64,000 nt of DNA from Sipunculus nudus (lineage: Eukaryota > Annelida > Sipuncula > Golfingiida > Sipunculidae), in assembly GCA_026874595.1 (NCBI GenBank), contig CM049311.1, positions 49,045,676-49,109,675 of the forward strand, read 5' to 3'. Below the pieces are notes generated by a model, which saw only the letters and a program-made list of their open reading frames with translations, was not told where the DNA came from and made no database searches. The position numbers were made by a program, and so were the translations under genes. This document shows, piece by piece, positions 10,366 to 23,571 of the stretch (its first letter is position 1; every line of letters starts with the position of its first letter).

Positions 10366-12320
10366 CATAAGCTCTCACGTAATTGGCAGACTTCATGGGG
10401 TAGGGTTAATGGGGTAAAAAATTTCATTAAAGTCCCAACATGTTTCACTTCTTTGATACAATGAGATTAAGGTTGTTACTTAGTAGGCAAAATTTGGGTC
10501 AAGGTCGTTTGTCAGAAAGCTGCAGTAATCCTCAAGAGGGGACAGTGCAGGTACAGTTAGGGTCCACTGCTTTCAGGCTTTATTGCATCAGAGGGTAAAG
10601 GAAAAGGGTTTTAATAAGTAGAGAGCAGCACACCAGAGGGGGGAAGAAGGTTCAAAGATTTTGTTTTATGGTCTTCACCGTGATGACTATCAGCCAGGAA
10701 GGCCTTGATGGCTTCGCAAAGATACTATCGACCCGTCATTAATTTTTTTTTCACTTTCACTTTCATCCCGTGAGCTAAGCGTCAGTGCGTGGGATGGTTG
10801 GCAAAGGATTATTAATTAGGAATGTAAATTTCTCACTTTGATCCACTGCCAGTGTTAAATCAGCAGAGCTAATGGTAGAGAAGGCAGCCTTGTCGTTTAT
10901 TTACTGATCTAGGCAGGCAGTTAAATACAGAATGAACTCACCTGGAATACAGATGAGTAATTTTGTCAGATTGATTGTTCTCGAGTCGTCTTTCATTTCA
11001 TACAGTGCACTTTCCATACCAACCCTGTTCACTGGTAAGGCCTGACTTGGTCAACAGGAGAATCCGCTTTCAACCAATTTCACACAATAAGTTAATAAAT
11101 GATTAAATCACAACTATAACAGTATACAATCAGCTTGATTAGATATTAAATGTCCAATTTATTAAATAATGGATTAAGTTTAGAATTGGCCCTCTGATGT
11201 TATAATCAAGATATTGTGAAAATGTATATTTCATTGTACAGTGTATTATATCTTTTGCCAAACATGCCGTGCAGTTTATATGACTGTGATGTTTTATCTG
11301 AACTGACAACCAGTGTAATTATAAATGCATGGCTTTTGTGCAAAATAACTTCAAACATGTACTTTCCTGTTGATTCAATATAACACATTAAGTTTCAATA
11401 TCCATCATCATGTTCATTATGGATAGTTCCAATCTCCCTTAAATCAAATTAATCAGGCACTGTCAGCTCAAAGGACATCTCCTTTTCCACCTATCATTGA
11501 TTCTTTTCAACCATTGCAGGCCTTGGATCTAGTGAAGTTGTCATGATTATGATTATGATGATGATCATGTGACATTATTATTATTCCTGATATTGATATG
11601 TATTGTGGGATCAAATGGTTCCCACCATTATTCTAACAGATTCATGTCCATTAAAGAGTGTCATGAAGAGTTTTTGATAATAAAGTATAGTCTTGAAGAC
11701 CACACTCCACATTTTGTATTTTATCTTATAAAGTTAAGGGTGTCACCGTGTGGGAATAAAAACAAAGATATAATTAGGGACCCACATAGGGGAACATTGT
11801 TCAAGTGATAAACATGGTCAGTTAACACCAGAAACAGCTTGTGTGTCAGTATGTTTGAAAAAGGAATGGCTGACCTAGAGTATTGCTTGGATAGTAGGTA
11901 CTCATTAGATCAGTTAGGACCTCACTACCTGACAAAAGGCACATACTAATTTTCCAAGTCTCAGTATAGGGATCCACACAAAAAATTACAGTAAGACTGG
12001 TTCAAGAATTAAATTACCAAACAGATTGACCAGAGCAGAAAAGCTTCAGTTTATATGTGGCAGAGAAAATGCAACATTGCCATATTATAGGAATAATTTG
12101 TTTGGAAGGAAATGTGGATAAAAAAGATATGTATGCTAGTAGAAAAAAAGAGAATATGCGATCAAATGTGTATAAATTATTGTTTTAACGCAAACATGGC
12201 GAGACCAGTACACTAATCAGGTCAGACAGAGGGAGGATTATGCAGTGAGAGATAACAAAGCTTGTGGTTTGACGAGACTGTTGCCTGACTGGTAACATTC
12301 ACCTTAGCTCATTTTTTTTT

Positions 12321-12560
12321 AGCTCAGCTGACTATAAGTCAACTGAGCTGTAGCAATGGTAATTTGTCCCTGTCGATCTGTTTGTAAGAGAGGCAGGCAT
12401 ATATTTTGAAACTGTTGGATCTACAAATCTGAAATTTGACATACTGATAAAGATGTCCCTAATTCTCCCATCAAACCTGAATCTGGTTCACTTGTATGTA
12501 CACATTGGATTAGAATTTTCTATGTTTAATTCAAATTATTTCCAGACTGATGATATAATT
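12321..12560. repeat. Hairpin-led repeat family D, copy 1
   Basis: The 13-bp arms AGCTCAGCTGACT and AGTCAACTGAGCT (12321-12349, one mismatch) form a hairpin directly after a T9 run. About 200 bp of sequence follows in the style of the other mollusc-like elements (ATCTGAAATTTGACATACTG). The 3' end is unclear. Confidence 0.5.
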
Positions 12561-15373
12561 TAGTATTTATGTATTACAAAATACAAAAGCTAGGTTAAGT
12601 TGATATAAATGTTAATAAATGATAATGTATCCACAAAATGATGTATTGCAGTAGAAGTGTGAACGTTCATGAACTGAGGAATTCCAAATAGCAGGGGATC
12701 CATAAACTAATACAGATGAGATGAACACTTTTGGTGTTTTTTTCAACATGGGTGTAATAAAATTAATATTAATTAAAGTAATTTAATAAACTTTTTTAAG
12801 TCTTTTATCATCAACTTGTTGATATTATCGTAACCCCAGACAAAGTCAGTGTATATATACCATGATTTTAGTATGGTCCCTCTGCCCCAAAGATTCTTGT
12901 AAGTGAGATTACTCAAAAGTATTTTTTTTTATCTTTATCAGACTTTATATTGACAGGTGTGCATATATATATATATATCTAGAGAGAGATAAATAAATAG
13001 ATAGATATAGGTGAGATGACGAAGCCATATCCTTTTGTCAGAGATTGTTTCTCCTTGAAACAAATCTCTCCTGTTTGTGCACTGTTAGAGGGCCAGGACT
13101 ACTTGTCTCAACTGTCAGAATTAAAAATTAAAAGTTGTTACATTTCAGGGAAACACCTTCTGTTCTCATCCCACATGAGCATGCCTACAAAATATTACTT
13201 ATTTTCTATTGTCCTAACTACAAAAACACCCATGTTTATGTAGTTTGGTTTGAAACAATTCTTAACCAACACACTGGAACAGACTACATTGTCCCTTTCA
13301 CCACATTTCTACCTACACTGCAGATGATTTTAGAGAAGCCACATGCATTGTGGGTCGAGGTCAGATTTTGACTCCCAACGATCCTGAGGGTTGTACTCTT
13401 GTGAATCCTAGACTGTGCAGTATGAGGACGTTCGAAGCCTTTTCAGTGTTCTGTCATATTCCACAATGCCTCTATAATGTATGATATTGACATTTTCTCC
13501 AGGGCTAACTGTGACATTTTCCCAGAGGTTTCACAAAACATGAAACCCAAAACATATTTTCTTTTTACTCTTAAAATATCTATTAAGCTCATACTAAGAG
13601 AAATATAAAAATTGCCATAAATAATCCCAAGAAAATTGGTTAGCTGCAGCTTAATTTAGGATGTTTTTCTTTGTCTGGTATCTAACATAGCATTGCTCTA
13701 TTCTAAAAGTATTGGCAGAGCCATTGGGGAAATTGCATTTGCAAGAACTAATGCATGAACCCCATTAATAGAGTTGAGTTGGATCTGATGGCAGCGGATT
13801 AATATAGTATATATACAATGTAACATGCTGTATGGTATTATTGTTATTAGTGTGTATGGTTATTCTGTTTGCGTATTAGTATCATACCTCATTCTGCGCT
13901 GGACTGATATCTGTGTATGTCAATATTGCAAATAATAAAGAAGCTAAGGAAAACATTGTGGTGAAATTACATGATATTCTCCTGTTTGACCTCTGAAAAG
14001 TTACATCAGCATCCATGCATCTTCTTTAAATTTATTATGTTTTGAATACCTATGAAAACTGGCAGTGCAGGAAAAATAAATATGACATATCCAAAAACAA
14101 AAACAGAAACAATTCAGGCTAAAGTTTTGTTGTCCAAGACATTTTCTTAATTACTGCTTTGCAATGACTGTATAATAAAAAGACCACCTTAATTATTAGA
14201 CAATGAAGCATAAAGCTAGCTTAAAAATTCATTATTTATTCATAATTTATTTTTAACCAGAGCTAGTGGTTATTCTCAGTCTGATTAATTAGTTTGTTCT
14301 TTCCTGTGCTGCTTTAATTAAGATTTATAACATAGATAATGTGTTAAGCTGATAGAGCTTAACTTTTTTCATCTTAAGCTGTGATGTGATTTATACTGGT
14401 GATACGCAGTGTAATATAAATTAGTATTAAGTCCTCCTATCCTTAATTAATAATTTAAACCACTGTTAATATTTAAGAAGAATTATACTTTAAAATTCAT
14501 GAAATTCATGTAACATCATCTGTATTCCATATATGTATCACTATTCATTGACATGTTATGGGAACAAAGATAAATCCAGTTGTCTTCTGTGTTAAACATG
14601 ACCATATAACCTTCTGATAAGAAAACAAGTTTGCATGCATGGAAACCCAGTAAAGTGAAGGTTTTATCGGGCGTCTGCTGTGGATGTACACAGTAGAAAG
14701 GAGCCCCTGAATGCGTGGGTGTCACTCTCCATGGCAGTTATTGATGTGACCTGGCAGACGAGGCAAATTTATCACCGCCATAGGCCAGGGATCTGACTTC
14801 ACTGCTTGAATGTACTTTATGTTGATTATTTAAACTGCTTGCTTTATAGATATCCTTATCAGCATGGAATGTGACGGGTAAAGACCTGGGCTATTCCTTT
14901 ACACCTCACCATGCTGGCTCCCCCTGCTAAATTCACTGGAAAAGAACAACTAACATATTTCAGCTCATTTCTCCACTTGTTCTCACCATTTGAGTCCTCA
15001 ATGATAGTTTTAATCAAAAGAAAGATATGTACTATAGGAATATAAATAAATGCACATAAATCTTAGTCAGATATTGTTCCTGCTTGTGCTTTGCTGATAT
15101 GCTTGGCTTATAAAATTATATATATATTTATTTATGGATCTCTCCAGGGATCTGTCATTTTAAATATTGGCTTTCCGTCTTATTTTTCATTTCTCCAGAT
15201 ATTACTCCATGCATTCTTCCTAAGAATCTTTCTATCTTATACAAATAACCATGGATAAATTTGTAAAGTTTTGCCTGACCTGCTCCTCATATTACTATCA
15301 ATCTCTTTTAGAAACCTATCTTAAATAGGCCATGATTTTTCTGACTAGTTCAGGCTAGCCATGTATATGGCTA
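12561..15373. other. Intronic DNA, no recognised feature
   Basis: AT-rich sequence with short open frames only. Near 12830-12880 a phrase (AACCCCAGACAAAGTCAG) resembles the degraded 5' end of family B. Confidence 0.45.
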
Positions 15374-15690
15374 TCACATATAGACTGTGGGGCCTGTACG
15401 GTGAGTAAAATTACCATTTTTGGCTATATTCCCACTGTGCCCACAAGTTACCTGTATGATTTTCACAGGAACGTGTTCAATTTTTACTCGCTGTACAGGC
15501 GCTGTGGAGCTGAGCTGGCTGCGCTCAATTCTCCCGGCGTTTTCAACTAATTGTAAGCCCATAGAAAGGCCATAGACAGCCCAGATGGTCGCCTTACGGG
15601 CACCATCCAGTATCAAAGAGGCACCCATGCAATTTCCAGGTAATTTTTCAAAAATTTTCATACGGGCACCATTCATTGGTGGAATCAGAT
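15374..15690 (-). other. GC-richer, CpG-containing island in intron 1; unidentified
   Basis: About 300 bp with several CpG sites stands out from the AT-rich surroundings. A 100-codon frame runs on the minus strand (15374-15676; the protein includes GRIERSQLSSTAPVQRVK). I do not recognise the translation. It may be a fragment of a dispersed repeat or a retro-copied exon; a gene call is not justified. Confidence 0.3.
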
Positions 15691-18600
15691 GAGGTCCTTA
15701 TATCACTCACAATATATATTTATTGGCCTGAGAAATGTTTATATGATCCTTTGTATGTAAGTCTAACATATAAAATCAAGTTCCTTTTGCATATAGTCTT
15801 ATATATTTATAACGTATACTTTCAATGTCCCTATTCATGATATTCATGCAAACTTCAGGCACTGTACGTGTGATAGCACTTACAATATATGTTCCTTTTG
15901 ACAAGAATGTGCTTTTCACTTCAGCATGAGTTTTCATGTTTTTTTACTTATATAATAATCACAGACACCAAAATACCTTAGTAACTCAATATAATATCAT
16001 TACCATAAATATAATAACTGTGACCAAAAAATTATCAGTTTTCAGCATTATCAGTATTCAGTATGCAAGTGTTATCTACCAGTATATATTATATCCATCT
16101 CGACTGTAGACAATAATTTACTTGGCATTTTGAAGACAGCTGTGTGAAGAGTAAGAATACCCATGTAGTTTTCAGCCTGTATTAAATGGTTGATATTTGT
16201 GTGTAGTTTAAATTATAATCATTTCTTTTTGTTGAATAATGAATTACCATCTTAATTTCTTGTGCAATTACAATTTTTAAAGCATCCAAATTGGATTTTA
16301 TTAAGACAAAAAAAGTTACTTGTCAGCTCTGCATATTCATCAGATGCATTTTGTTCATTAGCTGAAAGGATATTCAGCTGTTATTTCCAAGTTTTACAGG
16401 AAAAATCGTTATAACTGCACATGGACCAGAATATTGGTGTAGAATTCCACTTGTACATTATATCAATGTCAAGACAAAATGAGACAAAAGATAATTTGTA
16501 TTAGAAAATGGCTCATTAAATTTGAAAACGGGCCAACTGGTTGTCCGGGTAAATTACACTATTACTAAAAGCTACAGGGTCATGTGCTACATCTGTCTAG
16601 AAAACCCGCAGCCACCTTTAATCATTAGTTATTTTTTACTCAGAATTCATTTAAGATGATTCATTTTACTGTTGCTGTGTTATCCCTTAGCTATATGTGA
16701 AAAACAATAAAGACAGAGTTATAGGAGTAATATCAGCAAGGTAGTGGTGATAATTTGGTAGATTTAAGAATTAAATTGTTCACCATGTATAGTACTTAAG
16801 CTTTTAATTTACATGGTAAGTATATTGCTAGTTGTCATGAGAAGTCTGATTATTCATAGATTTGCCAGGGTAGTTGATTGATCAGTCATTAATTATATTG
16901 AGTACTTAATATATTTAATAAAATATTAACACTTTTTTACATGAGAGACTGAAAATATATGTGATGATGAAAAATTAAGTAATATTGTCTCTGTGAAGCA
17001 ATTCGGAAAAGAGGCCTCAGATTTTAATAATCCAGCTTACATATTATTAGCAGGTCATAGAAAGTCATTGATGTTTTTGTTGGCACGAGATGTTTGGATA
17101 TAGTCAGTCTGCAGGGACAAGATACTCGTGTATGTGGAAAATTTATGGTACTTTGTCTGGTAGTTTATTGAGATTGATGCAAGGGACCATCACGCTCAAT
17201 TACCTTTTGTTTAGAAAGTCATTTAGTGGGCAGAGCAGGGAAGTTTGGGATTAGATCAGTCTTTCAAATATCCTCCAGGAATGATACACAGAAGAACAAG
17301 TAGCCAGCATGGAAAATGGCCACCAGTAAGGATTCTGACCAGCATGATTGGTAGACAAAGCCAGCAATTAGGGTTTATTGAAACTTGGCCCTGTCTTTGC
17401 TTTAGGTATTAACGGGTGTCTGACCCCATCTAGATGAGGAGTTCAAGCTCATGTATTGAATATGGGTATTGATCTGGTTAAAGGCTGTCTCCATGACTGT
17501 TACAGTCACCCAGCTGCTGGACATTTATTATGGTATCCCAGTCAGTCCATTTAAATTGCTTGGAAATTTACCATGTTTTAAACATACATGTTTACATGTT
17601 TTCTTTGCCTATATAGAAGAATATTTTTTTAATTGATTATTGACCATAAAAAAGTTTTATAAAGAGTTTGTAGAGATATATGTTAATGAAAGACTTTCTG
17701 TTCTGTATTAGTTAATTCATGCAGTTTTGCCTGTACCAGAATGAACACTGATATTTATTAATGGTACTGAGCAAGCTGATGTTATGTAAAATTTGTTATA
17801 ATAAATGGAAGTTAAGTTCAAGATTTAATCTTTTAAATATTTAAATTTCAACTGTCAGCATATTGTACTGGACAAGGAAGATAAGTTATAGAAAAAATTC
17901 AGTCCTCAAATGTTTAAGCCATAGACACTTTTTGCTTGGTAAGTACTCTTTGATATCCACTAAGATTTGGTCAGTTTAACCATATTGATCACCTGACATT
18001 GGGATAATACGTCAAACCAGAAAGAAAATTTAAATTTTTTTTACCACAAAGCCCTTAGAGTCTGGCTCCATTTCAGCTTTGAATGGATAATTGAATGCCT
18101 CTGAGCATGGTGTAGCAGTTTGAAATGTGTTTTCTAGTTGACTGTGTATCTTTTCAAGTTCATTGAAAAAACTATCAGACAAACCAAATTTAGAGGAAAC
18201 ACAATAATGTTCATGCTAATGTTGGAAAAAGTAGTTTTAGAAAATTGAAATAGGCCTACACCTGCAGGTCTGAAAGTCTCTTTATCTCTTGGCAGGTGAA
18301 TGGTAAGTCTTGCAGACTGATGTCCATCTGACTACCCTCCAAGCAGTTGTTGAAAGCCACTAATCTCCAATCAGTGCAAGCAGAGCTTGTATTAGAATCT
18401 TGTGTAACCCCCAGGCATTGCTAGTGCAAGAAACTATTCTCCAGACATAGTATATATGTGAAAATAATCTCCATACATGCAGGGCTAAAGATGGCAAATG
18501 ATATATGAATTCCTTAATCAGTTGTATACCTTGAATCATGCAGTGTTGTTCTCAAATTCTATTACTGAGGCAATATTTTGTACAGTGTGGCCTAGCTATT

Positions 18601-20520
18601 CAATTCAAGGAAATATGCAAGACATTCATATGAAGTAAGGATGACACGTTGTGGAGAAAACATACATGATTAATTAGCCTCAGGGTTCCAAGATACAACA
18701 AATTCCATGGTTCTGCAGGGTTATTAAAATTGATGATCTAATTAACGGCACTGTGGGTGCTGACCAAAGGTTATGCTTGTTCGTTGACCATAGTGGCTTC
18801 AGTGACTTGTTGTCAACATAAATAAAAACATCACGCCTGGTTATTTTCCTGCATGATTGCTCATTGAGCTGATTTATTTGGTGGCTGGGGAATATTTTTT
18901 TCTCTGGGGTGTACCACCGAGGCATTTTGAATGGGGCGATTATTTGTCTGAAATAAGCTTTTGACATTCAGTCGAAGATAAGAAAAAATTAATCCTGTAA
19001 TTGTGGATTTAAATTTTATCATCTTTTCTTCATATAGACATGTCAATTCATATAGACATGTAATAGCTTGTCTCAAATTAAGAGCCTTGTTATTATTTTA
19101 CAAAGTCTACTGTAGAAGTGTCACAGTAGAACTGTAGAGTATCATTAAACCTGGGGAAATTGTATGCCGTGTATTAAGGGGTGTTCTTGAAATCTAATCT
19201 TATTTTTATTGTTCCTGATAAACAAATTAATTATGTCTCCCCTCCAGGGGCCATTGTCCTTCGTAGTCCTCAGTCGTCTGGAGGATAATCTTGTGAACGT
19301 GATAACTTTGGAAAGGCTGCATATTGCGGAACAAATTGTTTGTTCCAAAATCTCAGAAGCACTGAAGATTTATCTGAAGATTTTATCACAGAGAGGTGCA
19401 CTTTAAATTTATGCATGCTTCACCTCTCTGCTGCAGATTCTTAAAGGAGACAAAATTGAGCCATTGGTTTATATAGGGTCTAATGGTTTAATATTAACTT
19501 GACCCTCTTACGCTCAGATTTCTTTATTCTCACCAAGTGGTAGGTGTGTACATGTAATAAAGATAATTGAACTTAACTGATAGATAAACCATATAGAAAT
19601 CTGTGTTAATGCTGAATGTCTTGATTATTGTGTTAATACAAAAAGGGCAATGCATGATTAGTATTGGCTGATTTGATGACTTGAACATGACAGGCCCTCC
19701 ATTACTGACAAAATGACAGTGGTAATATCTGCTCTCCTACTTGCCTCATCTAAATGTGCAGCATTTATTGTGATTTGCGCCTATTCATGACAAAGGAAAA
19801 AGACTTGATCTGATTAGCCACTCAGTAACAAATGTTAACCAAAGCTAGCCTGTGTTATGTTCTCCTAGTTTCAGCCAATTTTGTCTTTAAAAGATCATTT
19901 CAGCCAGTGCTTTGTAAATGTGATATCTAATGTAACGGACAGAAATATATAAATGCCAAATTTCAGATTATTTAGAATAATTCTTTTTGGGCAAAGAATA
20001 TGTACTTCAAATGCATGATTAATCTCAAATTCACTTTCCAGCAAAGCAGTGCACACTACTAGTCAATTTTTGAATAGATAAGGCACACACTGTTTTATTT
20101 CACAGTGTTCAGATTTTCACAGTTTAAACTTTAAATCTTAAGTGACTCCACATCTAAGTATAGCATGGTTGCCAATATTTTTGCAAGAGCTAACAAAAAA
20201 CATTTTCAACATTTTGCAAAGATCACTGCCTTTCCCTCCAAAATCAGTTTAGCCAATAATATGTAGAGCAGGGGAAGACAGGCACTGCTACATCAGGAAA
20301 TTTCAGTGTGAAAGCAATAGATAAAATGGACATATGTCAGAGAAAACACAGACAGAGGAAAATCAAGCTGTATGACAATAGTAGGGCATTACCTGTGATA
20401 AAATGTCAGCAGCATGATAGAAATATGAACATAAAAGCAACAAAGGTTTGCTGCATGAAAGCAGTGTGTGCAATATTGAAGAACCCACTGACAGAGGGCG
20501 ATCAGTAGGAAAACAGTATT
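15691..20520. other. Intronic DNA, no recognised feature
   Basis: AT-rich with no tandem array or recognisable exon. Around 19228-19330 a stretch beginning TTATGTCTCCCCTCC and containing TGTGAACGTGATAACT may be a dispersed-repeat relic, but I found no second copy in the window. Confidence 0.4.
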
Positions 20521-20965
20521 AAAGGGGCCCAATCACCTATCTGAACTTTATAAACTAAAGGGAACCCCCTGGAGCTTTTTTGTCACCGCACACAGGCTGC
20601 TTGTTTTGTTTATATCACAGTGTGGTCAAATACTGGTATGTAGGGGACTGCCAAATAATCAAAACAAATTCAACAAGGGCATCTGGCAGCAAGTCAGATA
20701 TGCCAGGACTTTGCAAATGGCGTTTTGCAACCGACCTTTCTAACTCTATATATATGCAACCTACCACCTTAGGTTACATTGTTTTTCCTGTTTGTCAACA
20801 TTGCTGTGTTTACAAACATGTTGTTGATAAACAAATTCATACATCCTTCACAAAGGCCTTATAAGAACTTTTCACAACCAAAATTACCTTTAGATCATTA
20901 ATATATTAACAGAGGAAACCAGAAATCACATCAATTCTTTTTCTAAAGAAAGGTGAATCTTCACC
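20521..20965. repeat. Dispersed repeat family E, copy 2
   Basis: Begins AAAGGGGCCCAATCACCTATC and runs through TTCAACAAGGGCATCTGGCA, the CCACCTTAGGTTACAT block and the AAACATGTTGTTGATAAACAA block to about 20965. It is collinear with 37914-38345, with small indels. The class is unknown; no TIR or poly-A tail was identified. Confidence 0.65.
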
Positions 20966-22109
20966 TTTAAGTAATTAAGGATAAAGAGCATGGAAGCAGT
21001 ATGAACATAAAATTTACTAAGGGAACACAGAATGGAAGCAGTGTACACTGAAAAGCTGCTGCTAGGAAGTAGCATAGGAGCAGTATGCATGGTCAGTGTA
21101 TCAGCTTGTGACAAAGTAGTCGGACTGCAGTATTGTGACAGCATGATTGCAGTTTATACTGCTGCATGCAGTATAAACTATTTTTTTGGTAAGGGGTGTA
21201 TCACTCTCAGACTAGTGCATATTTGGGAGGATCCTCAGGTGTTTTATATATGACCTAGCAAAGGGGATGATTAAACATCCAGAACCTGCAGGTGTGATAG
21301 ACACTGGACCTGGGTGACACCAGGATGTAATATAATAAAATGAAAGGAAGCAATTAAGTGCTACCACCCTGTCACATAGTCCCAACTCCAAATGGAACAC
21401 TGCAGATGTAAATACTTAGCTAAATTATAAAGAATTAGATAAGTCAACATTAAAAGATGGGCTTGGGGGTGGTTACCTACACCCCCCCCCCCCAAAAAAA
21501 AAAAGAAAATAAAAATGACTTGTAGTTTAAAGTTCTAATTTACTGATCTTTGCATAATTGTGTATAACTTTTAGTTAAAACACTTCAGTATAAGATATGT
21601 TGGCAGGTGGAGTGTGCAAGAATATTACCTTGCCCACTCACAGCCCTGGGGGCAATTAATGACTGATCCACAGCACTCTTCTAATTATCCTGAATCTTAA
21701 TTAGGGGAAAAAAAAGAGTTCCACGTACAGTCATACAAAATAAGGGCCAACTTTTGGATATGTTCTCCACTTATTAATGATTAACATGCTTATAAAATAT
21801 CTTCCATGTTCTCTTTATGTGGAATTCATAACTTCAAATTTCTCCCATGCACACCTAAAATTGCTGTTCATTGGGTATAATCAGCAGTTTATATTGATGG
21901 TGCATGCTGTCACAGCTCAGATCGCCAATCCAGCACCAGATGGTCACAGTGTGGGATCATCTCGAGTGGGAAAATTACTGTCTTTATGTGATTCAAGAAA
22001 AAGAGAAAATGTGGAGTAAACATCTATTTGATGGCATTACCATTTATATCAGATTTATATCAGTTTGTCTGACATTGATGACAGTACATCAGACCTTAAG
22101 AATGAGGAA

Positions 22110-22520
22110 TCTAGGGCCCAGTCACACTTTCCTACAATCTCCTACAATCACCTACATCTTCATGGTCATGACTAGTAGTTGCCGATCATCACCTGCGACT
22201 TGTCGCATGGGATTAGCTTTGCTGTCACACATAGGTCCATATTACGAGTGGTCGCAATCAGTCGATGAGAGTTTTAAGGTCCAGTCTGACTGCATTTTAT
22301 ATGACCATACAAATGCTAGTAAGATTAATTACTACTGACTGATTGTTATATATGAGACGATGTGTCGTACAGTAACTACGGTGGGATATTGTATGATAAC
22401 TACTGAGTATAAGTTACATACGAGAAGTCCGCCTGTCTGCGCGAGTGATCGTACGACCACAGGACAACTTACAAGTACTTAAGAGTAGGTCCGATTGCAG
22501 TAGAGTATGTCATAATAGAA
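22110..22520. other. CpG-richer unassigned stretch, possible mobile-element remnant
   Basis: Starting at AGGGCCCAGTCACACTTTCC, this 400-bp stretch has many CpGs and the direct repeats CCTACAATCTCC and CCTACAATCACC. Its composition differs from the flanks. It lies directly before a long TA microsatellite. No convincing terminal inverted repeat was found. Confidence 0.3.
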
Positions 22521-22572
22521 TAATTGCAAATAAACTGTGGAACTGAGCTAATTGTGGACCCTGAAAATATAT

Positions 22573-22573
<1 letters not shown>

Positions 22574-22643
<70 letters not shown>
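22574..22643. repeat. (TA)n microsatellite
   Basis: About 70 bp of uninterrupted TA dinucleotides. Confidence 0.97.
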
Positions 22644-22647
<4 letters not shown>

Positions 22648-22865
22648 ACCAGCGTGTTCAAGGGTGCACCCCTTTTTCAGGTGGTGTAACAGACCACAAA
22701 ATTGTTACAGTTCTTTCACCTACACTGGTTATCTTTCTTATATATCAGAAATTTAATATTATTTTAACATCATACATTTTCCATTTTGCTCAAACTAGAT
22801 CTTGGTTTGTAAAAAATCTTCCTATACATATTAAAATGTAAACTGCATGAATAAACATGATTATT

Positions 22866-23571
22866 GTATTCCCAGACAAAGTGGGGGATACTATGGTTTC
22901 ATGACGGCTAACAGCCACGCCACATAAATCTTGTTTACATGATAATTACAAAAATGTTTCACAGATCTTTACCAATTTAAACTTCATATGTGCATAGATA
23001 TCGGTGAGAGGACAAAGCCATTAAAATGAGGTCATGACCTTTACCAGGATAGTGACCATGACCTGTGATAGGTCCATTTCTAGGGAATATCACACAAATT
23101 CTTAAATATCTCAAGAAATCTTGTATGGATTGATAAAAAAAGATTAAGCTGACTGAAGTTCATGGATAGCTCTGTGGTGCCACCTGTTATCCTTTTCTTG
23201 ACAGTACTGTGAGTACTGTGAGATTTTTACTCGACATGTGCAAATTAAGAGAGGACGAACCTGTTTAAAATTGTGTTATAAACTTACCAAAGAGAGTGGC
23301 TTCACCTTGAATATTCCCATCTTTGCTGAAAAATATTGTTTCTCAAGTCGATAGATGTATCCATCTCAAAATCAAAATGAAAGATGTCAGATGAAAAGTT
23401 GTTGAAAGAGACTAGTGACCTTGACCTTGGTTTTGAAGGAAACACCTGAAGAATTCTTGGTGGCTTGCCAAGTGTCAGTATATGATTCTAAAGATACTGG
23501 CCTATATTTGAAGGGGGGAATAATTGTCTGGGGATACTATATGGCATCAGCGATGCTGAGAAATGTCTAGC
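22866..23571 (+). mobile_element. Family B hairpin/CTAGT element, copy 1
   Basis: The 5' end is a hairpin, GTATTCCC to GGGGGATAC (22866-22891), preceded by TTATT. The interior contains GATCTTTACCAA, GAGAGGACAAAGCC and TGACCTTGACCTT. Near the 3' end the hairpin arm recurs as GGGGATAC (23530-23537). A short stem, GCATC-AGC-GATGC, follows (23544-23556), and then GTCTAG ends the element (23565-23570). The plan matches 45807-46428. It looks like a non-autonomous Helitron/Helentron-type element, an inference from structure only. Confidence 0.6.
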